Below are positions 15,900-24,455 of a DNA stretch of 26,856 nucleotides, piece after piece. The stretch's first letter is position 1, and the number at the start of each line of letters is the position of its first letter. Both the position numbers and the translations under genes were made by a program. The notes beneath the pieces were generated by a model. The model was not told the origin of the DNA, ran no database searches, and saw only the letters and a list, made by a program, of their open reading frames with translations. Source of the DNA: CAYTNY01 sp964439215 (lineage in GTDB: Bacteria; Oederibacteriota; PGYV01; CAYTNY01); contig CAYTNY010000027.1 in NCBI GenBank assembly GCA_964439215.1, positions 1 through 26,856 of the forward strand. The letters are read 5' to 3'.

Positions 15900-16677
15900 A
15901 CTTATACGGTGATCCGGGGATTGAAGACAAAAGAAGCTTTGTATAAGAACTGCGGGGATCCGCATATACAGAATCAACACTGCCTGTTTCCACTGCTTTC
16001 CCGTCCTTCATGATCATTATATCGTGCGCAAGATTCTTAACTATCCTCAGATCATGCGTTATAAATATTATTCCTATACCCCGATCCCTGTTAAGTTCAA
16101 CAAGCAGTTTCAATATCTGAGCCTGTATGGAAACATCCAGCGATGATACGGGTTCATCCGCTATAAGAAGGTCAGGCTCCATGGCAAGCGCTCTTGCCAT
16201 TCCCGCCCGCTGTCTTTGCCCTCCCGAGAGTTCGTGAGGGTACTTTTCAGACAGATTCCCGGAAAGATTTACCATTTCCATACAGCGGCGTATGTTTTTT
16301 TCAAGTATACCGCCCTTATATCCGAAATGGAACTCCAAAGGCTCCGCGATAATTGCTTTTATTTTCATCCGCGGACTGAGTGAGCTGTAAGTATCCTGAA
16401 ATATATACTGTATTTTTCTGCGGATATCCATATCTTTATAATCAATTTCCCTGCCCCTGAAAAAAATAGTTCCCGAATCCGGAGTTTCCAGCCCCGCAAT
16501 ACATCTCGCCAGCGTTGTTTTTCCGGAACCTGATTCGCCCGCGACCGCGGTTATGTTCTTTTCATTCATCTGAAAACTGACATCATCAAGAGCTCTCACG
16601 CTCTCTTTTGTTTCAAACATCATTTTTTCAACAGTAAATGACTTTTTAATATTAACAGCCTTAAGAAGTTCTTCCAT
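15898..16677 (-). CDS. Oligopeptide-type ABC transporter ATPase (OppF/DppF-like)
   Basis: 259 aa ATPase of the peptide/nickel importer class. Walker A AGESGSGKTT (about 46-55), Q-loop in YIFQDTYSSLSPRM, signature LSGGQRQRAG, Walker B LLIADEPVSSLD and the switch His in FITHD are all present. It ends at SSIPGSPYK, just where many OppF proteins continue into the C-terminal oligo_HPY domain; shorter members without it also exist. Its TAG stop is built at the edge of the TTGAACT repeat. AAAGGA is 6 bases before the ATG. Pairs with the OppD-like ATPase just upstream. Confidence 0.92.
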   Translation of the reverse strand: MEELLKAVNIKKSFTVEKMMFETKESVRALDDVSFQMNEKNITAVAGESGSGKTTLARCIAGLETPDSGTIFFRGREIDYKDMDIRRKIQYIFQDTYSSLSPRMKIKAIIAEPLEFHFGYKGGILEKNIRRCMEMVNLSGNLSEKYPHELSGGQRQRAGMARALAMEPDLLIADEPVSSLDVSIQAQILKLLVELNRDRGIGIIFITHDLRIVKNLAHDIMIMKDGKAVETGSVDSVYADPRSSYTKLLLSSIPGSPYK

Positions 16678-16691
16678 TTATAGTCCTTTCT

Positions 16692-17693
16692 TCATTTCAA
16701 AGGATACAGGCACCGGCAGCGGTGCCCTTTGCGGTTTTTCATCTCCGGCCTGGCCTTTTTACAGGCTCGGCGGGCATACGGGCATCTGTCATAAAATGAA
16801 CATTCATCCCTTTCGGCTCCCGCATCAGGCACATTGCCCTCTATCACCTTAAAATCCCTTTTTTTTGATCTTAGATCTGGTATTATCTCAAACAACGCTT
16901 TTGTATAGGGATGACAGGCATCCTCCGGGCCTTTTATTATTCCGTCCTCAACGATTTCACCGCCATACATTACAATAAGCCTGGCGGAAAGCTCAAGAGC
17001 CAAATACAGGTCATGGGTGATGAGTATAAGCGCAAGATCTCTGCTTCTTTTAAGTTCTTTAAGCAGCCGTATTATACGCGCCTGTACAGTAACATCCAGT
17101 GCGGTTGTCGGTTCATCCGCTATTAATATATCCGGCCCGCAGCTTAACGCGGAAGCTATCATTACGCGCTGCTGCTGCCCGCCCGAAAGCCGGTGGGGAT
17201 AAGAATTATAAATCCTTTCCGGCTCTGTAAGTCCTGTTTCTTTTAAAAGATGCAGTGCTTTTTTCTCCATTTCCTTTTTATCCATATCCGGATAATGCGC
17301 CTGAATCCCTTCTATAAGCTGCTCCCTGATCCTGAATACGGGATTTAAAGACGCTCCGGGATCCTGGAATATGATCCCGGCTTCCATTCCTCTTATTTTT
17401 CTGAGTTCTTCATTGCTTTTTCCGCTCACCCTGCGGCCGTTTATCCTTATTTCTCCGGACAAAACAGCATTTTTCGGCAGAAGATCAAGAAAAGCATTTG
17501 CCAGAGTTGACTTGCCGCATCCTGATTCGCCCACAATTGCCGCGGAACTCCCTTTTTCCAGTTCAAAATCAATATTTCTGAGAGCATAAATCTTCTCTGT
17601 ACGCCCGGTTTTATAGGCAGCGCTGATATTTTCCGCTTCAAGCACATTCTGCGTTTTTTCAGGATTATATATATTTTTTATTTCCGCCGGCAT
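16692..17693 (-). CDS. Oligopeptide-type ABC transporter ATPase (OppD/DppD-like)
   Basis: 333 aa. Walker A VGESGCGKST, Q-loop IIFQDPGASLNPVF, signature LSGGQQQRV, Walker B ILIADEPTTALD and the switch His LITHD are intact. The C-terminal oligo_HPY region is present, with a cysteine cluster (CSFYDRCPYARRAC, later HRCRC) that in this family can bind an iron-sulfur cluster. The ATG overlaps the upstream permease stop by one base (TAATG), and AGAGG is 7 bases upstream. Forms the heterodimeric motor with the OppF-like protein. Confidence 0.94.
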   Translation of the reverse strand: MPAEIKNIYNPEKTQNVLEAENISAAYKTGRTEKIYALRNIDFELEKGSSAAIVGESGCGKSTLANAFLDLLPKNAVLSGEIRINGRRVSGKSNEELRKIRGMEAGIIFQDPGASLNPVFRIREQLIEGIQAHYPDMDKKEMEKKALHLLKETGLTEPERIYNSYPHRLSGGQQQRVMIASALSCGPDILIADEPTTALDVTVQARIIRLLKELKRSRDLALILITHDLYLALELSARLIVMYGGEIVEDGIIKGPEDACHPYTKALFEIIPDLRSKKRDFKVIEGNVPDAGAERDECSFYDRCPYARRACKKARPEMKNRKGHRCRCLYPLK

Positions 17694-18505
17694 TATAGAT
17701 CCTCTCTTTTGGTAACAGGGTTCAGATAATCACGCAGCCCTTCGCCCAGCAGATTATAGGAAAATACGGCAATAAAGATCGCAATTCCCGGAAAAACAAT
17801 AAGCCACCACGCGCTGTGCATATAATCTTTTCCTGAAGTAAGCATATTTCCCCAGCTGGGCAGAGGCGGCTGTACGCCGAGGCCCAGAAAAGAAAGCGCA
17901 GCCTCCGTGAATATGGCTCCTGCTATACCGAATGTCATTGCCACAAAAACAGGGGTAAGTGAATTCGGAAGCAGATGCCTTATTATTATTTTTCTTTCCG
18001 GAAGCCCCATGAGTTTTGCCGAATCAACATATTTCATGCTTTTATTTTTCATTACTTCGGCCCTTACCAGTCTTGCAATCCCGGTCCATCCGGTGAGTCC
18101 TATTACTATCATGACATTTACAATAGAAGGCCCCAAGAAAACTATTGCCGTAAGAATAAGGTATATGGCCGGGATACTAAGAAATATATCCACAATCCGC
18201 ATTATTATGCCGTCGATCCATCCGCCGTAATATCCGGCTGCCGCTCCGAAAAAAATACCTATAACAGAAGCAATAAGCACTGCGATTATGCCCACAGCCA
18301 TTGATATCCTGCCGCCGTAAACCAATCTTGAAAAAACATCCCGCCCGAGTTCATCCGTTCCGAGCAGATATTCTCCGCAGGGGCCCTTTAACTTATCCGC
18401 AAGATTCTGTTCTTTATAATCGTGGGTTGCTATAGCAGGGGCCGCGGCGGCCGCCGCAAACAAAAACCCCGTCATTATAATACCCGCCCAAAGCGCACGA
18501 TTCAC
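17693..18505 (-). CDS. Oligopeptide-type ABC permease (OppC/DppC-like)
   Basis: 270 aa inner-membrane permease. It has an N-terminal helix, a periplasmic segment with LLGTDELGRDVFSRLVYG (a DppC/OppC hallmark), and the cytoplasmic EAA loop YVDSAKLMGLPERKIIIRH followed by LLPNSLTPV that docks on the ATPases. The start is GTG, supported by GAGGTG (18514-18519 on the complement) about 8 bases upstream. Lies between the OppB and OppD homologues. Confidence 0.94.
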   Translation of the reverse strand: MNRALWAGIIMTGFLFAAAAAAPAIATHDYKEQNLADKLKGPCGEYLLGTDELGRDVFSRLVYGGRISMAVGIIAVLIASVIGIFFGAAAGYYGGWIDGIIMRIVDIFLSIPAIYLILTAIVFLGPSIVNVMIVIGLTGWTGIARLVRAEVMKNKSMKYVDSAKLMGLPERKIIIRHLLPNSLTPVFVAMTFGIAGAIFTEAALSFLGLGVQPPLPSWGNMLTSGKDYMHSAWWLIVFPGIAIFIAVFSYNLLGEGLRDYLNPVTKREDL

Positions 18506-18522
18506 TTTATTTACACCTCGTT

Positions 18523-19494
18523 TTATTTATAGCGTATCCTTGGATCCACATAAGCATACGCAATATCCGCCAGAAGATTTCCTGTTATAGTAAGAAAAGC
18601 AGCTATTGTAATTCCGCCCATAACAACAGGATAATCAAAACCCATTATTGATTCATATATGAGCCTTCCCATACCCGGCCAGGAAAATATAACTTCAAAA
18701 ATAAAACTTCCTCCTATTATTCCCGGAAGCGTCATGCCCAGAATGGTAATAACAGGAAGCATACTATTCTTAAGAGCGTTTCTGAATATGATTTTCTTTT
18801 CCGGAAGCCCTTTTGCATAGGCTGCCCTTATAAACGGCTGAGAAAGCGTCTCAACCATGCCGGATTTCACATATCTGGTAAGAGAAGCCAGGCCGGTAAA
18901 GGCAAGTACAAATACAGGCAGTATAAGATGTTTCATAATATCACCCATACGTTCAAAAAAATTCATATTTTCATGGTTTACAGAAACCATTCCGGATACG
19001 GGAAGAATTCCCAGATGAACCCCGAAAAACATCATGAGAAGCAGAGCCAGCCAGAAATCAGGAATAGAATATCCGGCAAAAGTTCCTATTGTGGCGGCTT
19101 TATCAAAAGGACCGTTTCTTTTCAATGCGGCATAAATACCAATAATAAAAGAAAACAGATATATAACGGCCAGAGCGCATATATTCAGCAGGATCGTGGC
19201 AGGAAGCCTTTCCCCGATTTTCTTCATTACAGAACGGTTATCTATGAATGACTGTCCGAAATCAAGCATAACAACACGCCTGAGCCATCCCATGTACTGT
19301 ATATGAACGGGCCGGTCAAGCCCGTAGAGGGATTTCAGCCGTTCTATGGAGTCCGGAGAGGTTCTTATATCCATCTGCATATTAACAGATGTATAACTTC
19401 CGGGCGTCAGGTGCATAATGAGAAATGTTATTACAGTAATACCAAAAAGAACCGGTATTATCAGCAAAGATCTCTTTAATATATATCTTTTCAT
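18523..19494 (-). CDS. Oligopeptide-type ABC permease (OppB/DppB-like)
   Basis: 323 aa with about six helices. The N-terminus MKRYILKRSLLIIPVLFGIT and LYGLDRPVHIQYMGWL are typical of DppB, as is the EAA loop FIRAAYAKGLPEKKIIFRN and the closing YAYVDPRIRY. The ATG has AAGGGG 6 bases upstream, but that site is one arm of a perfect CCCCTTTTAAGGGG palindrome, so its translation may be weak or controlled. First of four peptide-type genes; the preceding gene is a sugar permease. Confidence 0.94.
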   Translation of the reverse strand: MKRYILKRSLLIIPVLFGITVITFLIMHLTPGSYTSVNMQMDIRTSPDSIERLKSLYGLDRPVHIQYMGWLRRVVMLDFGQSFIDNRSVMKKIGERLPATILLNICALAVIYLFSFIIGIYAALKRNGPFDKAATIGTFAGYSIPDFWLALLLMMFFGVHLGILPVSGMVSVNHENMNFFERMGDIMKHLILPVFVLAFTGLASLTRYVKSGMVETLSQPFIRAAYAKGLPEKKIIFRNALKNSMLPVITILGMTLPGIIGGSFIFEVIFSWPGMGRLIYESIMGFDYPVVMGGITIAAFLTITGNLLADIAYAYVDPRIRYK

Positions 19495-19500
19495 ATAAAT

Positions 19501-19514
19501 CCCCTTTTAAGGGG
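19501..19514 (-). promoter_or_regulatory. Palindrome covering the ribosome site of the OppB-like gene
   Basis: A perfect 14-base palindrome, CCCCTTTTAAGGGG on the plus strand, lies between the sugar-permease stop (19521) and the OppB-like ATG (19494). On the mRNA the 3' arm AAGGGG is also the only Shine-Dalgarno-like sequence. The stem is short with a tiny loop, so it may lower translation but is unlikely to terminate transcription. Confidence 0.5.
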
Positions 19515-19520
19515 TTTTTA

Positions 19521-20792
19521 TCAGCCCTTCAAACCGCTTGTCGCAACACCTTCAATGAAATATCTCTGTCCAAGAAAGAACACAATAAGTATAGGCATAA
19601 GCACAATGGTTGACGCCGCCATCATAAGATGGTAATAGGATCCGTACATCGTGGTAAATACCTGCAGCCCGAGAGCAAGTGTATAGTTCGAGGAGCTATT
19701 GAGATAGATCAGCGGGTTTAAAAAATCGTTCCAGTTGTAAACAAACCCGAAAATAGCAATAGTCGCAAGCGCCGGTTTCACAAGCGGCATAAGTATTATT
19801 GAAAAGATCTGGAAATAATTACAGCCGTCAATCTTTGCCGCATCATCCAGTTCATAAGGAATTGTCATAAAAAACTGTCTCATAAGAAAGATATTGAACG
19901 CGCCGCCACCGAAAAACGTAGGAACAATAAGAGGAGCGAATGTATCTATCCATCCGAGATACTTAAATAATATAAATGTGGGTATCATTGTAACCTGTAC
20001 AGGCACCATCATTGTACTTATCATTACCAGAAAGAGCGGATCTCTTCCGGGAAATTTAAATCTTGCAAAACCATAAGCCACAAAACTTGAACTGAAAAGA
20101 ACTCCTAAAATACCCATTACTGTTACAAATATTGTATTTAAAAGGTATCTGTTAAATGTTTCGCTCAGGGCCTTTGGCGCCCAGGCATCGGCATAATTCC
20201 GCCACTGCGGCGGTATCACCGCTATCCGCTGGCCTACCTGCGCAACATCACCGGTTTTAACCTTCAGACTCGTTCCTTTGGGCATGGGGATCTGATGTAT
20301 TACCCCCCCTTTCTTATTCAGCATCTGAAACGTCTTTGAACCATCAGCATTCTCTATTATCTTGGCTGTTCCTGACTTGGGTAGACTCGCAATTTCCTGG
20401 CCTTCAATTACTCTCTGATTGTCGGATACCGACAATGAAGCTACCTTTGAAAGATTGTATGTTTTTAAAAAATCATTCGGATTGGTGGAATTTCTTCTTT
20501 TTAAAATATTTACAACCCTTAAATCGCCGATTCTTTCAATACTTACATATCCGCTTTCGTGCGCTGTAATGGACGTTGGATAATCAACAACAATATTTGA
20601 AATCGGTATCCATTTCGGCGGCATGGTAAAAACATCAGTAGGTGTTTTCAATGACGTGGAAATCATCCATACAAGAGGCACCACAAAGATCAATGCTCCT
20701 GCCCATGCTATTATATAAAGTATAAGACTTGTTGCGGCATCCTGCCTTTTTCTGCTTGCCCAAAAATTGTGTTCAGATGGCGTTTTGGCCAT
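19521..20792 (-). CDS. Sugar ABC permease (MalG type) with a ~130-residue inserted domain
   Basis: 423 aa, against the usual 270-300. The first helix (about 23-45) and STSLKTPTDVFTMPPKWIP (46-63) are normal for CUT1 permeases. The normal continuation resumes at PPQWRNYADAW (194-204), with five more helices and the EAA loop LDDAAKIDGC near the ATPase. In between, about residues 64-193 are extra. They contain two similar segments, SVSDNQRVIEGQEIASL and KVKTGDVAQVGQRIAVI, resembling the two halves of a biotinyl/lipoyl-like barrel-sandwich hybrid. Topology puts the insert outside the membrane. GGAGG is 9 bases before the ATG. The permease body is certain; the insert fold is inference. Confidence 0.92.
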   Translation of the reverse strand: MAKTPSEHNFWASRKRQDAATSLILYIIAWAGALIFVVPLVWMISTSLKTPTDVFTMPPKWIPISNIVVDYPTSITAHESGYVSIERIGDLRVVNILKRRNSTNPNDFLKTYNLSKVASLSVSDNQRVIEGQEIASLPKSGTAKIIENADGSKTFQMLNKKGGVIHQIPMPKGTSLKVKTGDVAQVGQRIAVIPPQWRNYADAWAPKALSETFNRYLLNTIFVTVMGILGVLFSSSFVAYGFARFKFPGRDPLFLVMISTMMVPVQVTMIPTFILFKYLGWIDTFAPLIVPTFFGGGAFNIFLMRQFFMTIPYELDDAAKIDGCNYFQIFSIILMPLVKPALATIAIFGFVYNWNDFLNPLIYLNSSSNYTLALGLQVFTTMYGSYYHLMMAASTIVLMPILIVFFLGQRYFIEGVATSGLKG

Positions 20793-20845
20793 ATTCTATA
20801 ACCTCCGTCAGTCTTGGTATAAAATCCCGGATAAATGCCGGGGTG

Positions 20846-21766
20846 TTATTTCTTTAATTCTCCTTCGTAGTGGACCCATCCTCCCGCAAATCTGAACTGC
20901 AAAAGGGTAAATATCATTATTACCACAAACAATATCCAGGCCAATGCCGAAGCATATCCCATATGGTGGTATTTAAATGCCATCTGGTATATATACAGAA
21001 CCATAACAAGAGTAGAATCCGCGGGCCCGCCCTGTCCTCCTGTCATTACATATACCTGTGTAAATATCTGGAACGACCATACAATTGTCATAATAAGATT
21101 AAAAAATATAACAGGCGTCAGCATCGGTATTGTTATATGCCGGAATTTATGAAACAACCCTGCCCCGTCTATGTCCGCAGCCTCATAAAGCTGCCTTGGT
21201 ATTCCCTGCAGTCCGGCAAGATAGATAATCATATTTCCCCCTACCGCCCAGAGACTCATAATAACAAGCGCGGGCTTTGACCAGTGTTCGTCCGCCAGCC
21301 ATAACGGCCCCGGTATCCCGAAGAAACTCAGACCATAATTTATCAGTCCAAAATCCGGATTCAGGAGCCACATCCATATTATCGCGGATGCAACACCCGC
21401 CGTAACAGACGGCAGATAATAAATAGTCCTTAGGATCCTTACGCTTTTCCAGTCCTGATTCATAAGAAGAGCAACCGCAATAGAACCGACTATGCCCAAA
21501 GGCACCGCAAAAACCGTATAATAAAAAGTATTCCACATGCTCTTCCAGAACTTGGTATCATGGAAAAACATCTGCCGGAAATTATCAAGCCCGACAAATT
21601 TCGGCGGGCTCAAAAGATCCCATTCCATAAACGCAAGAACAATCGCGGCAATAATAGGACCGCCTATAAAAAATATCATCCCAAGTATCCAGGGGCTCAG
21701 AAATATATAACCCCACAACGCTTCGTGGCGGGACATGTTAACAGTTTTTATGGTTTTATTCGCCAT
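20846..21766 (-). CDS. Sugar ABC permease (MalF/UgpA type)
   Basis: 306 aa with six predicted helices, the standard CUT1 partner of the MalG-type protein. It opens with GYIFLSPWILGMIFFIGGPI and has the EAA motif YEAADIDGAGLFHKFRHITIP and the late segment YIYQMAFKYHHMGYASALAW, typical of the family. Unlike its partner it shows no insertion. GGAGG lies about 10 bases before the ATG. Located 34 bases after the binding-protein gene. Confidence 0.95.
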   Translation of the reverse strand: MANKTIKTVNMSRHEALWGYIFLSPWILGMIFFIGGPIIAAIVLAFMEWDLLSPPKFVGLDNFRQMFFHDTKFWKSMWNTFYYTVFAVPLGIVGSIAVALLMNQDWKSVRILRTIYYLPSVTAGVASAIIWMWLLNPDFGLINYGLSFFGIPGPLWLADEHWSKPALVIMSLWAVGGNMIIYLAGLQGIPRQLYEAADIDGAGLFHKFRHITIPMLTPVIFFNLIMTIVWSFQIFTQVYVMTGGQGGPADSTLVMVLYIYQMAFKYHHMGYASALAWILFVVIMIFTLLQFRFAGGWVHYEGELKK

Positions 21767-21800
21767 TACATCATTTCCTCCGTCATATAATTGTCAGAAT

Positions 21801-23084
21801 TTATTCAAAATAATTTTCATTTATTTCAGGAACTATTTTTTTTAATACATTCTCTGCTTTTGATTTGCCGCTCCATATCCTGTCAAAGTTAGGCGCAAGC
21901 ATGCTTACGTTTATTTCTTCCCACTCGGGCAGCAAAGGCATAAATTCCACATGTTTTACCGCATCCAGAACGATCTTTTTGTTTGCCGGCGGCCTTCCGT
22001 CAAGAAAATGTTTGGACTCTGCTATTTCCTTCATTGCAGGCTGCGCAAGCCCTGTCTGAGCAAGTTTTACCTGGCCTTTTTTTCCGGCAAGATATGTTAC
22101 AAGTTTCCACGCAGCTTCTTTGTTTTTGGAAGCCTTAACAACAGAATATCCGGAACCGCCCGTAGTAAACGACCTCTGTCCTTTCGGGCCTTTCGGGAAC
22201 ATTACTACGTCCCACTGAAAATTTCTTATCTGTCTGAAATTCGGTGTTTTCCAGATGCCTGACAAAAACAGTCCGACATCGCCGGAAACAAACATATCAG
22301 CAGTGCCCATCCCTCCCATTGCCGTCATCTGCGACGGTGAAGGGGCTACTTTATATTTATTGATAAGATCCGAACGGAACTGTATTCCCGCGATAGCTTC
22401 CGGTGAATCAAGGGTGCATTTTGTGGGATTTTGTACATTATCAACTATACTTCCCCCAAAAGTCAGAACCCAGGGCTCCCAAAGCGGCCAGTCGTCAACA
22501 TATCCAAACTGTATTATACGGCCGCCTGCATCCCTTTTCACAAGTTTCTTTGCCGTATTAAGAAAATCCTTATAATCCCAGTTGTCTTTCGGATATCTAA
22601 GCCCTGCTTCATCAAATAATTTTTTATTATAGTACATAACGCATATGGGAGCTATATCCCGCGGCAGTACGTACATTTTTCCGTCCACCGTAAACCTGTC
22701 CATTATTTCTTTATAAAAATCGTCTTTGCTGAACGCTTTTTCATTTGCAAGATAAGGGCTGAGATCCTCAAGAACGCCTCTTTCCGCAAACTGTTTGAAA
22801 TTGTTCACTTCAACAAAAATAACATCCGGAGGATTCCCGCCGGCAAACTGAGTAAGAACTTTTTCCATATAAGGAGGACCACTCGGCGCTCTTTCGGTAT
22901 TTACTTCAATACCTGTATCATTCTGAAATTCCGAAATAGCTGCATTTATGATTTCTATTTCAGCAACATCTCCCCAAAACATAAATCTCAAAGAACCGTC
23001 ACCATCCTTTTGCCCGCATCCGCTTATAATAACAAGCGACAGGGCAGCCAAAAAAGCAAGTGCAAGCGTCAATGTTCTTTTCAT
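21801..23084 (-). CDS. Extracellular solute-binding protein family 1, lipoprotein
   Basis: 427 aa. The signal peptide ends in a lipobox I20-S21-G22-C23, so it should be lipid-anchored outside the inner membrane. The mature part follows the family 1 (maltose/glycerol-phosphate type) plan: LRFMFWGDVAEIEIINAAI, the hinge phrase GNPPDVIFVEV, GDVGLFLSGIWKTPN and GGSGYSVVKASKNKEAAWKL. AAGGAGG (23090-23096 on the complement) is 5 bases before the ATG. First gene behind the promoter at 23124-23151. The carbohydrate bound is not predictable. Confidence 0.95.
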   Translation of the reverse strand: MKRTLTLALAFLAALSLVIISGCGQKDGDGSLRFMFWGDVAEIEIINAAISEFQNDTGIEVNTERAPSGPPYMEKVLTQFAGGNPPDVIFVEVNNFKQFAERGVLEDLSPYLANEKAFSKDDFYKEIMDRFTVDGKMYVLPRDIAPICVMYYNKKLFDEAGLRYPKDNWDYKDFLNTAKKLVKRDAGGRIIQFGYVDDWPLWEPWVLTFGGSIVDNVQNPTKCTLDSPEAIAGIQFRSDLINKYKVAPSPSQMTAMGGMGTADMFVSGDVGLFLSGIWKTPNFRQIRNFQWDVVMFPKGPKGQRSFTTGGSGYSVVKASKNKEAAWKLVTYLAGKKGQVKLAQTGLAQPAMKEIAESKHFLDGRPPANKKIVLDAVKHVEFMPLLPEWEEINVSMLAPNFDRIWSGKSKAENVLKKIVPEINENYFE

Positions 23085-23123
23085 AACATCCTCCTTAGCA
23101 ATAATTTCGTTACATATTTTATT

Positions 23124-23151
23124 ATTTTACGGTTTTTCACTTAAAAGTCAA
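23124..23151 (-). promoter_or_regulatory. Sigma-70-type promoter for the seven-gene transport operon
   Basis: On the minus strand TTGACT (23146-23151) and TAAAAT (23124-23129) are spaced 16 bases apart, giving a start near 23117 and a leader of about 32 bases. No obvious operator palindrome was seen next to it. Confidence 0.7.
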
Positions 23152-23170
23152 GAACAAACTCATCAAAGAA

Positions 23171-24274
23171 TTATTTTTTTATCTGTGTTTTTTTGCTTTT
23201 TATTTTATCGCTCCTCTTAATCCCGCACTGTCCTGTCTTTTCGTTTTTCTTTTTTGAATAACCCGCAAGCTGCCCGCAGGCAGCGCTTATATCTGTTCCT
23301 TTTTCTCTTCTCAAAAAAGTCTTTATTCCTTTATCAACAAAAACCTTCTGGAATTCCAGGGCCCTTTCCCTTTCAGCCGGACGGAATTCATTATTACCCG
23401 CATTATTATAAGGGATGAGGTTCATCTTATATTTTATTCCCTTTAAAAAACCAAGGGTTTTGTGTGCGTCCGCAATACTGTCATTCAGCCCTTTGAAAAG
23501 TATATATTCATAAGTTATGAGCCTTCCCGTCTTCTTATTATAATATAAAGAAGCTTCCTTTATATCATTAAGTCCGTATTTCGCGGTATAAGGCACCAGT
23601 TTCCGCCTTAATTTTTCATCAGTGGTTATCAGTGAAACGGCAAGATTTACGGCAGGCCCGTTATCCGCCAGCTCCCTTATGCCCGGAACAACACCCACGG
23701 TTGATAATGTCATTCTGGAAAAAGACATGCACCTCCCCCTGCTTTCACCCATAACCATTATTGCCCTGCGCAGGTTTTCCCAATTACATAAAGGCTCGCC
23801 CATTCCCATAAATACAATATTATCCATTTTCCTGCCCGTGTATTTTTCAACCGCGTATATCTGGCCTATTATTTCACCGCTTTCCAGGTCCCGTCTGAAA
23901 CCGGACTTTGCGGTCGCACAAAACACACAGCCGCATCCGCACCCTGCCTGAGAGGAGACGCACACCGTAAAACGTTCTTTATTATTAAGAAAAACACTTT
24001 CAACAGCCGCACCGTCCCTCATAACAAATAAAAATTTTATTGTATCGTCTTTTTCTGACTTTCTGATATTTTCCGCTTCCGGGTAATTCAAAATATATGC
24101 TTCCTCAAGCATTGCCTTTAACTCTTCTCCGATATTAACCATGTCCTCAAAACGGTCCTTCTTCTTTTTATGGATCCATTCAAAAACCTGTTTTGCCCTG
24201 TATTTCGGAAATCCCGCGGATCTAATATCTGTTTCCAGTTCCTCAAATGTTATGCCCGTGATATTCTTTTTCAC
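23171..24274 (-). CDS. rlmN: 23S rRNA (adenine-2503-C2)-methyltransferase / tRNA methyltransferase
   Basis: 367 aa radical SAM enzyme that methylates C2 of A2503 in 23S rRNA (and A37 in some tRNAs). The cluster cysteines are C112-x3-C116-x2-C119, within SSQAGCGCGCVFCATAKSGF, and the methyl-carrying cysteine is C333 in ISAACGQLAG. VFMGMGEPLCN and MNLIPYN are also family hallmarks. The start is GTG: GAGG (24281-24284 on the complement) is 6 bases away, while the nearby upstream ATG is out of frame. About 28 residues beyond the usual end form a Lys-rich tail. Divergent from mnmG. Confidence 0.96.
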   Translation of the reverse strand: MKKNITGITFEELETDIRSAGFPKYRAKQVFEWIHKKKKDRFEDMVNIGEELKAMLEEAYILNYPEAENIRKSEKDDTIKFLFVMRDGAAVESVFLNNKERFTVCVSSQAGCGCGCVFCATAKSGFRRDLESGEIIGQIYAVEKYTGRKMDNIVFMGMGEPLCNWENLRRAIMVMGESRGRCMSFSRMTLSTVGVVPGIRELADNGPAVNLAVSLITTDEKLRRKLVPYTAKYGLNDIKEASLYYNKKTGRLITYEYILFKGLNDSIADAHKTLGFLKGIKYKMNLIPYNNAGNNEFRPAERERALEFQKVFVDKGIKTFLRREKGTDISAACGQLAGYSKKKNEKTGQCGIKRSDKIKSKKTQIKK

Positions 24275-24312
24275 TTCATTCCTCGCTTTTTCCGTATTCC
24301 CGGATTTTCCCC

Positions 24313-24341
24313 ATTATACGACGGCGCAAATCTTTTTGCAA
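24313..24341 (-). promoter_or_regulatory. Sigma-70-type promoter for rlmN
   Basis: TTGCAA (24336-24341) and a perfect TATAAT (24313-24318) on the minus strand, 17 bases apart. This gives a leader of about 30 bases before the GTG. Confidence 0.7.
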
Positions 24342-24355
24342 ACAAGCTTTTATAT

Positions 24356-24455
24356 NNNNNNNNNNNNNNNNNNNNNNNNNNNNNNNNNNNNNNNNNNNNN
24401 NNNNNNNNNNNNNNNNNNNNNNNNNNNNNNNNNNNNNNNNNNNNNNNNNNNNNNN
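24356..24455. other. Assembly gap (100 N)
   Basis: Exactly 100 N, the usual scaffold placeholder, so true length is unknown. It hides the 5' end and probably the promoter and ribosome site of mnmG. Confidence 0.98.

Noticed and set aside
24141..24455. An open reading frame extending mnmG upstream across the N gap
   Set aside because: Its first part is antisense to rlmN and reads through Ns. MnmG homology begins only after the gap.
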